From Acidobacteriota bacterium (GTDB taxonomy: Bacteria; Acidobacteriota; UBA4820; DSQY01): a stretch of 7,163 bases of DNA. The stretch covers positions 1-7,163 of the forward strand of contig JAEMPZ010000108.1 of NCBI GenBank assembly GCA_022759065.1. The letters run 5' to 3'. Under the pieces are notes generated by a model, which saw only the letters and a list, made by a program, of their open reading frames with translations, was not told the DNA's origin and made no database searches. This document shows, in pieces, positions 1-5,034 of this stretch (within the stretch, counting starts at the first letter, position 1; every line of letters begins with the position of its first letter). The position numbers and the translations under genes were made by a program.

Positions 1-2
1 TT

Positions 3-101
3 TACTCCGCTAACGCCGAATGGGCGGCCATCGCCGATGCTGCGAGATTCAGCAACAGCGCAATTTATCGTGCTGCACTGACATTAAGCACTACCACTTG
101 A
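3..101 (+). CDS. possible 3' end of an upstream gene (partial, unidentified)
   Basis: One + strand frame is open from the window edge to a TGA at 99-101. It reads as a plausible protein tail of 32 residues, ending in LTLSTTT and containing the segment AEWAAIADAARFSNSAIYRA. A second frame is also open as far as TGA 79-81 but has a less protein-like composition, so the choice rests on amino-acid content alone. The stop codon lies inside the -35 box of the next promoter, so the next unit starts immediately after this one. I do not recognise a family. The stretch could equally be noncoding. Confidence 0.3.
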   Translation, partial: YSANAEWAAIADAARFSNSAIYRAALTLSTTT

Positions 102-126
102 CAAGAAAAATAAAATGGCCTATACT
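98..126 (+). promoter_or_regulatory. sigma70-type promoter of the histone-like peptide gene
   Basis: A perfect TTGACA (98-103) and TATACT (121-126, 5 of 6 to consensus) are separated by exactly 17 nt. Transcription would start near 133, giving a leader of about 59 nt before the ATG at 192. It is the strongest promoter match in the window, which suggests the small gene is highly expressed. Confidence 0.75.
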
Positions 127-191
127 ATCTATGACACCATGGATTGGACACCGGTGGTGGAGAGGAACAATAACTAGCGAAGGAGGAGAAC

Positions 192-314
192 ATGGCAGTG
201 AAGAAGGCGGCAAAGAAGGTTGTGAAGAAGGTCGCAGCGAAGAAACCCACCGTCAAGAAGGCCGTGAAGAAGACCACGACTGCCAAGAAGGTCGTGAAGA
301 AAGCAAAGAAATAA
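192..314 (+). CDS. histone H1-like lysine-rich small DNA-binding protein
   Basis: This is a 40-residue peptide, MAVKKAAKKVVKKVAAKK followed by more of the same, ending in VVKKAKK. It has 18 lysines, nearly all in KK pairs spaced by two or three Ala, Val, Thr or Pro residues, and no acidic or aromatic residue. This is the composition of the C-terminal tail of histone H1 and of bacterial H1-like proteins, which bind DNA through charge and help compact the nucleoid. It lacks any folded domain, so it resembles a free H1 tail. AGGAGG at 181-186 lies 5 nt before the ATG, a near-perfect ribosome site. The unit has its own near-consensus promoter upstream and a terminator downstream, so it is very likely a monocistronic real gene despite its size. 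Binding to DNA is inferred from composition. Binding RNA or another polyanion is the main alternative. Confidence 0.8.
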   Translation: MAVKKAAKKVVKKVAAKKPTVKKAVKKTTTAKKVVKKAKK

Positions 315-323
315 GAATGGATT

Positions 324-342
324 GACCCGGGGCAGCCGGGTT
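324..342 (+). terminator. first hairpin after the histone-like gene, weak terminator candidate
   Basis: ACCCGG (325-330) pairs with CCGGGT (336-341) around a 5-nt loop, with a G-U pair extending the base. The tract that follows is TTGTTTCC, a poor U-run, so this alone is a weak terminator. It begins 9 nt after the stop codon and may instead protect the 3' end of the short mRNA. Confidence 0.4.
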
Positions 343-373
343 GTTTCCACCTTTACTCCACGTTTTTATTTCC

Positions 374-413
374 GAGAACGGTCCACCACCCTCCGGGCCG
401 TTCTCATTTTTTT
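374..413 (+). terminator. strong rho-independent terminator
   Basis: GAGAACGG (374-381) pairs perfectly with CCGTTCTC (398-405). Three further pairs (382-384 with 395-397, one a G-U) extend the stem to 11 bp around a 10-nt loop. An A and then seven T residues (407-413) follow. There is no A-run on the left side, so it should act only on + strand transcripts. It ends the histone-like unit and separates it from uvrC. Confidence 0.88.
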
Positions 414-501
414 CCCTCCTGAACTCGGCACTTGCATCGTGGAATTCGGGCGGGCAGTACCAATCCGTCTCAATTTGGAGTAGCCTGTCCCAGGTGGCAT
501 T

Positions 502-2271
502 ATGCTGAAGGCCCCTCCAACTCCGCCTCCCGATTCACCTGGCTGCTACATCTTTCGCGGCAAGGGCGGCAAGCCGCTTTACGTTGGCAAGGCAAAAAAT
601 CTGAAATCTCGCGTCTCTACTTATTTTGCACCCGCTGTTGCTGAAAAGATAGTTCGCCTTCGCCAGGAAGCCGCAAGCCTTGAATACGTGGTCACGCAAT
701 CGGAATGGGAAGCCTTCCTTCTTGAAAACAACCTGATAAAGCAGTTCCATCCCCCATTCAACGTGATGCTCAAGGACGACAAGACTTACCCTTACATCAA
801 GCTGACAACAAGGGACGACTACCCGAAGGCTATTTTCACCCGCAGGCCGATCAAAGACGGGGCGATCTATTTTGGGCCGTTCGTTCCAGAGGGAAAGGCG
901 AAGAGAAATCTAGAGATAATCCAGAAACACTTCAAGGTCGCGACTTGCAAGGATCCGCTCGACGGCTCGCGTCCCCGCCCCTGTCTTCTATACGAAATGG
1001 GGCATTGCTTCGCGCCTTGTATCAAGGGGCGCGTCCCCAAGCACCTGTACCGCAACGCCGTGGCCGAAGCGCGACTTTTCCTCGAGGGGCGCACGGCCAG
1101 CCTCAGAAAGCTCATCGAAAGGCGCATGGCCGAATTCGCCGCCGCTCAGGAGTACGAGCTCGCCGCGCACTACCGAGACCTCCTGCGCGCCTCCGATGGC
1201 CTTCGGGAACGGCAAGCCGTCAGCCGTCCAGGCGAGGGCCACTGGGAATTTTTCGCTCTGTATGGAGGCCCTGAAAGTTACGCGCTGTGCTCATTCACGC
1301 TGATGGACGGCAAGGTCGTTGACAGGCGCGTTTGGAAAGTGAACGAGTCCGAACTGTCTCGCGAAGAGCTTTTCGAGTCGCTCCTGGCCAGCCTGTTCGG
1401 AAACGCGGCGGTGCTGCCAGACGGCGTGGCGGTCTCGGAGCCGTTTAGCGGGATGGAGTTGCTCGGCCGCTACCTTTCCGAGCGCAAGCGGCGCAAGGTG
1501 CCGCTGTTGGCGCCCAAGCGGGGAGAGAAAGCGCGCATCATGGCCACGCTTCTGGAAAACGCGCGCCTTGAGTTTGAAACAAACGCCGATCCCGCGCGCC
1601 TCATCGAGCCCCTGGCTGCCGCGGCCGGACTTGCTCGCCCGCCTCGCCTGATCGAGTGCTTTGATATATCTCACATCCAGGGCGAGGCCCCGTCCGCCTC
1701 CTGCGTCGTCTGGGAATCCGGCCAAATGCGCAAGAAGATGTACCGCAGCTTCAATATCAAGGTGGCGGAGGGCGGAGACGATTACGCCTCAATCGCCGAG
1801 GCCGTCTCAAGGAGGTACGCGAGGCAGGCCGCCGAACATGCGACGTTGCCGGACCTCGTTCTGATTGACGGAGGCGCCGGCCAAGTCAATGCCGCTCATG
1901 CTTCGCTCAAGGCGATTATTCCTGATCCTCCGGCCATTCTGGGAATCGCCAAGCGCGAGGAGTGGCTTTTCCGCCCCGGGAAGGCCGAGCCGATTGTCCT
2001 TCCAAAAGATTCTCCGGCCTTGCACCTTCTGGAACGGATCAGGGATGAGGCCCACCGCTTCGCGCTCTCGCGGCACCGAGCAAGAAGAACAAAAGCGCGG
2101 CTGCTCTCTCCACTATTGGCCGTCCCAGGCATAGGCCCAACGACGGCGAAAAAACTTCTTCTGAAATTCCTGACCACCGACGCGGTCCGCCAGGCAAGCG
2201 AAGAAGAACTGGCGAAAGCGGTCGGCAAGGCCGCCGCCAGGCGCATCCGCGCGTGGGCGGGGCGGGGGTGA
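502..2271 (+). CDS. uvrC: UvrABC excinuclease subunit C
   Basis: UvrC makes both incisions around a DNA lesion once UvrB is loaded, in nucleotide excision repair. The protein is 589 residues, close to the usual 600 or so. The GIY-YIG nuclease (about 13-92) shows CYI at 15-17, YVG at 27-29, Arg37 and catalytic-type Glu75 in EAFLLE; it makes the 3' cut. Four cysteines (149, 161, 169, 173) follow, with the spacing of the Fe-S cluster cysteines reported for E. coli UvrC. A UVR domain that contacts UvrB spans about 201-235. The RNase H-like nuclease that makes the 5' cut keeps Asp388 (CFDISH), the GDDYAS motif at 425-430, Asp456 (LIDGG) and His518 (DEAHRF). Tandem helix-hairpin-helix motifs (about 536-586, VPGIG) end the protein. 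AGGTGG at 492-497 supports the ATG, with a spacer of only 4 nt. All key residues are present. I could not find a convincing promoter between 414 and 501. Confidence 0.97.
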   Translation: MLKAPPTPPPDSPGCYIFRGKGGKPLYVGKAKNLKSRVSTYFAPAVAEKIVRLRQEAASLEYVVTQSEWEAFLLENNLIKQFHPPFNVMLKDDKTYPYIKLTTRDDYPKAIFTRRPIKDGAIYFGPFVPEGKAKRNLEIIQKHFKVATCKDPLDGSRPRPCLLYEMGHCFAPCIKGRVPKHLYRNAVAEARLFLEGRTASLRKLIERRMAEFAAAQEYELAAHYRDLLRASDGLRERQAVSRPGEGHWEFFALYGGPESYALCSFTLMDGKVVDRRVWKVNESELSREELFESLLASLFGNAAVLPDGVAVSEPFSGMELLGRYLSERKRRKVPLLAPKRGEKARIMATLLENARLEFETNADPARLIEPLAAAAGLARPPRLIECFDISHIQGEAPSASCVVWESGQMRKKMYRSFNIKVAEGGDDYASIAEAVSRRYARQAAEHATLPDLVLIDGGAGQVNAAHASLKAIIPDPPAILGIAKREEWLFRPGKAEPIVLPKDSPALHLLERIRDEAHRFALSRHRARRTKARLLSPLLAVPGIGPTTAKKLLLKFLTTDAVRQASEEELAKAVGKAAARRIRAWAGRG

Positions 2272-2280
2272 AGTACGAAG

Positions 2281-2358
2281 GTTAGACGGAAGACGATAGA
2301 TGTGAGACGTAAAAGAAAAAGTACCGCGACGTCTAACTTCTAACCTCTAACGTCTAAC
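2281..2358. repeat. inverted array of degenerate 7-bp repeats between convergent genes
   Basis: The spacer between uvrC and the converging gene has a 7-bp rhythm throughout. The left arm (2281-2310) carries GTTAGACG and then diverged copies ending in GACG or GATG. The right arm (2329-2358) carries four copies of the complement, TCTAAC preceded by G, T, C or G. The reverse complement of the right arm matches the left at 24 of 30 positions by hand alignment, around an 18-nt A-rich spacer. The rhythm may begin at the last base of the uvrC stop, with AAGTACG at 2271-2277. A transcript could fold into an imperfect hairpin. No U-run follows on either strand, so it is not a classic terminator, though it may end or protect both mRNAs. 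Confidence 0.75.
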
Positions 2359-2363
2359 GACTG

Positions 2364-3704
2364 TCACTGCTTCAGCAGCGTCTTCGCCATCTCTACGATT
2401 CCAGATTCCATCTCTGGGCCTAGCGTGTTCTTGACGGCGAAAAGCTGGAAGTAGAGCAGCTCGTTTAGATCCTTTACCAGCGCTGTTTCCCGCTGCGGCC
2501 TGGGCAGAGCGGCCAGGTTTGCCAGGACCCCATTAACCGGAATCGCGCCGTCCTGGTCCAGGTCCAGGCCATACAGCACGGAGGCGCCCGGTTCGAGCCC
2601 CTTGAAAAAGGCCGAAAGAATCATCCGCGCCTTGGCGCCAGCCTCCATCTGAAGAGCTTGGTAAATCGTGTTGAAGACGGCGTTGTAAGCCTCGACCCTG
2701 GAAGCCAGCGGCGCCCTCTCGGCCTCCTCGATGGCTTCTGGGGAAGCCGCTACTGCCTTTTCCACTTTCTGTGGAACGTAAACAAGCCCCGCCGCGAGGA
2801 GCGACACCACGGCCTTCTTGGCTTCCAGCTCGCCAACCTTTGACTTGAGAATGACTTCCTGCACCGTGCGTTCTCCGGTGACCTGTCCAAGGACCTGCTC
2901 TTCTTCGAACGAGAGCGCGGTGGAGGCGGTGACGTCTTCCGCCAGCACAAGCACGGCGCCCATTGGCGGAAGCCTGTCCTGTAAGTGGCCCCATTCGTCC
3001 ATTCGGCGCGTTGCCTCCATGACATAGTTGGTCGTCGTCATGGGAAGCGGCAATATGAACGGCGGCTTCACCTCTCCGTTCTGGAACCTGAAGTGCCCCT
3101 TGCCAAGGGCAAAGACGCGGTAAAGCATCTCCTCAACCGATTTCACCCATTCGTCCTGAAACTCCTGCGGCGTCAGGCCGGAAATGGCCAGAAGCTGCTT
3201 CGGCACATCCGCCTGCGGGTCTTCGATGCGCGACAGCCCCTCGACAAGGTCCTGTTCCGTAACGAATTGCCTGCGAAGAAGGTGCGCGGCCAGTCCAAGG
3301 CGGGCGTCCATCCCAGCGGCGCAAACAAGGCTGCCGGCTTTGAAGAAGAAGCCCCACCGGCTTTCCTCCTGAACCTCAAGCAGCCCGCTCTTTCTGCTGG
3401 CGGAGAGAAAAAGGAGCACGTCCGAAAGGGATAAAACGGCCAGGTCGCCCTCGAACTGGACCGCGTCCTCGCCGCTGCGCGAAAATGCGCGCTCCTTAAT
3501 TCTGTCTAGCGATTGAAACACATGATAGGCCTCGAGGATCTGCGGCAGGCGCCCCGATTCGAGGTCCACGTAGATTGGAGAAAGCACCAGGCAGCCCGTG
3601 CGGACGTGGACGACCGCTTCCCTCGCCTTGCCAAAGGTTCCCTCGACGATCTCCCTGGGAATCAGGATGGAGCCATCAGCCTGGATGGGAAGAGATTTTC
3701 GCAA
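2364..3704 (-). CDS. DUF4388 (PATAN-like) protein with AbrB-like N-terminus
   Basis: The protein is 446 residues from a TTG start and has no signal peptide or membrane segment, so it should be cytoplasmic. Residues 5-44 (ADGSILIPREI, ending VLSPI) look like an AbrB/MazE/SpoVT swapped-hairpin domain. Residues 84-240 match DUF4388: FEGDLAVLSLSDVLLFL, then SRKSGLLEV and FFFKAGSLVCAAG. A winged-helix-like module typical of these proteins lies at 265-311 (EEEQVLGQVTGERTVQEVI to AAGLVYV), and a helical tail follows. DUF4388 is related to the PATAN domain of response regulators and is common in proteins tied to signalling and motility; its ligand and output are not established. There is no receiver domain here. 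The TTG is chosen because GGAGG lies 5 nt before it and the promoter predicts an mRNA start near 3715, just after the first base of the alternative GTG at 3716. The domain calls come from motifs read by eye. Confidence 0.8.
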   Translation of the reverse strand: MRKSLPIQADGSILIPREIVEGTFGKAREAVVHVRTGCLVLSPIYVDLESGRLPQILEAYHVFQSLDRIKERAFSRSGEDAVQFEGDLAVLSLSDVLLFLSASRKSGLLEVQEESRWGFFFKAGSLVCAAGMDARLGLAAHLLRRQFVTEQDLVEGLSRIEDPQADVPKQLLAISGLTPQEFQDEWVKSVEEMLYRVFALGKGHFRFQNGEVKPPFILPLPMTTTNYVMEATRRMDEWGHLQDRLPPMGAVLVLAEDVTASTALSFEEEQVLGQVTGERTVQEVILKSKVGELEAKKAVVSLLAAGLVYVPQKVEKAVAASPEAIEEAERAPLASRVEAYNAVFNTIYQALQMEAGAKARMILSAFFKGLEPGASVLYGLDLDQDGAIPVNGVLANLAALPRPQRETALVKDLNELLYFQLFAVKNTLGPEMESGIVEMAKTLLKQ

Positions 3705-3709
3705 TGCCC

Positions 3710-3714
3710 CCTCC
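3710..3714 (-). promoter_or_regulatory. RBS that decides the TTG start of the DUF4388 gene
   Basis: On the minus strand GGAGG (3714 down to 3710) lies 5 nt before TTG 3704-3702. The upstream GTG (3716-3714) overlaps this site and has no Shine-Dalgarno of its own. The GTG could be used only by a leaderless mRNA. Confidence 0.6.
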
Positions 3715-3721
3715 ACGCAAG

Positions 3722-3750
3722 AATGTACCCTTTGCGCGAGGCAGTGTCAA
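3722..3750 (-). promoter_or_regulatory. sigma70-type promoter of the DUF4388 gene
   Basis: On the minus strand a perfect TTGACA (3750-3745) stands 17 nt from TACATT (3727-3722, 4 of 6 to consensus). The predicted start near 3713-3716 gives a leader of only about 10 nt. It is divergent from the tRNA promoter, with only 9 nt between the two -35 boxes, so polymerases at the two sites may compete. Confidence 0.6.
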
Positions 3751-3759
3751 CAGGCGCAG

Positions 3760-3788
3760 TTGACGAAACGGTCCAAGCAGGCTAGAAT
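3760..3788 (+). promoter_or_regulatory. sigma70-type promoter of tRNA-Phe
   Basis: TTGACG (3760-3765, 5 of 6) and TAGAAT (3783-3788, 5 of 6) have a 17-nt spacer. The predicted start near 3795 is about 20 nt before the mature tRNA, right at the base of a stable hairpin. Confidence 0.65.
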
Positions 3789-3794
3789 AGCCAG

Positions 3795-3810
3795 GCTGGC
3801 TTCGGCCGGC
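3795..3810 (+). other. UUCG-capped hairpin in the pre-tRNA leader
   Basis: GCTGGC (3795-3800) pairs with GCCGGC (3805-3810), with one G-U pair, around TTCG closed by C-G, the very stable cUUCGg tetraloop. It starts at about the predicted transcription start and ends 4 nt before the mature 5' end of the tRNA. It may guard the precursor 5' end or position RNase P; both roles are inference. Confidence 0.55.
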
Positions 3811-3814
3811 GAGT

Positions 3815-3890
<76 letters not shown>

Positions 3891-3915
3891 CTTCCGCCAC
3901 AAAGAAAAGCGGCTC

Positions 3916-4009
3916 GTGACTGGTGACTTGTGATCGGCATATGGTCAGTTGGCCAGGACTCCTTCCGGCGCCGTTTCTTCTTCACTAATCACTAATCACT
4001 AATCACTCG
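3916..4009. repeat. second pair of inverted 7-bp repeat arrays, between tRNA-Phe and the patatin gene
   Basis: The left arm (3916-3936) has three units, GTGACTG, GTGACTT and GTGATCG. The right arm (3982-4009) has three exact TCACTAA units and a fourth, TCACTCG. The reverse complement of the right arm is a GTGATTA repeat, so the arms are inverted and match at 5 of 7 positions per unit. About 45 nt of unrelated sequence lies between them. The design repeats that at 2281-2358 with a different unit. The stretch 3891-4071 holds no gene apart from a possible 9-codon leader ORF. Confidence 0.7.
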
Positions 4010-4045
4010 CGCTTGGCCATGGCTGGCCAGGAGGGTGATAAGCCG

Positions 4046-4075
4046 ATGAGGCTTGAGAGGAGAGTTTCGAGTTGA
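4046..4075 (+). CDS. possible 9-codon leader ORF overlapping the patatin start
   Basis: ATG at 4046 opens MRLERRVSS and stops at TGA 4073-4075, which overlaps the TTG start of the patatin gene (4072-4074) in the arrangement TTGA. AGGAGGG at 4029-4035 lies 10 nt before the ATG, a usable but long spacer. If translated, ribosomes ending here would sit on the patatin start, allowing translational coupling. Three codons are AGG, AGG and AGA, but these also form the patatin Shine-Dalgarno region, so their presence may be incidental. There is no other evidence that it is translated. Confidence 0.3.
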   Translation: MRLERRVSS

Positions 4076-5034
4076 CTAGCAAAGCAAGCGCATTCAAACC
4101 TGGAAAGCCCCTTCGCCTGACTTGCGCGGCCGCTCTTTTTCTCATGGCCGCCTGCGCCGGCGCGCCCCCGCCAGTATCATCTCCATCCACGTCCCCGCGA
4201 CAGCCGCAGGCGACAAGAGAGGTCAAGCCCAAAGTGGCGCTGGTGCTTGGCGGCGGCGGCGCCAGGGGCTTCGCCCACCTTGGAGTGCTAAGGGCGCTCG
4301 AACAGGAAAAGATCCCAATTGACATCGTGGTCGGAACCTCAGTCGGCAGCCTGATTGGCGCTCTTTACGCCGACACCGGAAACGTCCTTGACCTCGAATA
4401 CACCGCGCTCACGATACGCAAGGAGGATCTTTTCGACTACCAGGCCATGGCCGTTTTTTCCGGCGGATTCATCAAGGGCGAGGCCCTGGAACAGTTTCTC
4501 AGGGCGAGGTTGCGCCATTCATCAATCGAAGCCTTCAAAGTCCCCTTCGCCGCGGTTGCCGTGGACGTCAGAACCGGCGAGACGGTGGTCTTCGACCATG
4601 GGCCGGCGGCGCCCGCGATTCACGCCTCGTGCGCCATACCGGGAGCCTTCGTCCCCGTGCAGTACCAGGGACGGACTTTCGTTGACGGCGGAGTGACCAA
4701 TCCCCTTCCAGCAGACGTCGCAAGAAAAATGGGGGCCGAAGTGGTAATCGCCGTTGCCATTCCGGCGGCCGTGCCATCGCAAGCGCCAACCAATCCGGTT
4801 TCGGTCGCTTACCAGTCAACGATGATCATGTCCGCTGAAATCGGCAAATTGAGGGCCCGCGAATCTGATATCGTCGTAGCCCCGGCCGTCGGAGACGTTG
4901 CCTACGACGACTTCAGCCAGAATAAAAGGCTCATTGACGCCGGCGTCGCCGCGGCTCAGAAGGCCATGCCAGCCATTTACTCCGCGATCGCCGCAAAGAC
5001 GCGCTGGGTGCCCGCCGAAGAGCAATCGCCCTAG
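4072..5034 (+). CDS. patatin-like phospholipase, predicted lipoprotein (RssA-like)
   Basis: Patatin-family enzymes are lipid acyl hydrolases with a Ser-Asp dyad. The 320-residue protein shows the oxyanion-hole motif GGGGARG (60-66), the nucleophile elbow GTSVG with Ser90, and DGG with Asp205, so the catalytic set is complete. The N-terminus is a signal sequence: basic residues up to Arg15, a hydrophobic stretch, then LMAAC with Cys28 as the likely lipidated residue. Met at -3 is less common than Leu in lipoboxes. A Pro/Ser-rich linker (31-50) follows. This predicts a lipid-anchored enzyme outside the inner membrane. The TTG start is chosen because an in-frame stop at 4054-4056 leaves no other start before the signal sequence and AGGAG (4058-4062) lies 9 nt upstream. 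Starting at Met25 would lose the signal. Substrate is unknown. It converges on the next gene, with overlapping stop codons. Confidence 0.92.
   Translation: MTSKASAFKPGKPLRLTCAAALFLMAACAGAPPPVSSPSTSPRQPQATREVKPKVALVLGGGGARGFAHLGVLRALEQEKIPIDIVVGTSVGSLIGALYADTGNVLDLEYTALTIRKEDLFDYQAMAVFSGGFIKGEALEQFLRARLRHSSIEAFKVPFAAVAVDVRTGETVVFDHGPAAPAIHASCAIPGAFVPVQYQGRTFVDGGVTNPLPADVARKMGAEVVIAVAIPAAVPSQAPTNPVSVAYQSTMIMSAEIGKLRARESDIVVAPAVGDVAYDDFSQNKRLIDAGVAAAQKAMPAIYSAIAAKTRWVPAEEQSP

Noticed and set aside
20..325. 101-codon + strand ORF rich in Glu and Gly over the histone-like gene
   Set aside because: It is a frame-shifted reading of the AAGAAG-rich gene at 192-314. Its start has no RBS and lies upstream of the promoter, while the 40-codon frame has an ideal RBS.
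432..461. Promoter for uvrC from TTGCAT at 432-437
   Set aside because: No acceptable -10 box lies at 16-18 nt; the best hexamers are CAGTAC and AGTACC. The uvrC promoter is not identified.
498..503. CATTAT as a -10 box downstream of TTGGAG
   Set aside because: It overlaps the uvrC start codon, so a transcript from it would lack the start.
2281..2358. CRISPR array
   Set aside because: The units are only 7 bp, contiguous, degenerate and without unique spacers, and there are no cas genes.
2550..2580. EF-hand- or dockerin-like DLDQDGAI segment in the DUF4388 protein
   Set aside because: The twelfth loop position is Gly instead of Glu and there is no second loop or flanking helix pattern, so calcium binding is not supported.
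2533..2994. 153-codon minus-strand ORF inside the DUF4388 gene
   Set aside because: It is an out-of-frame shadow of a high-G+C gene, with an Arg/Gly/Ala-rich composition and no recognisable domain.
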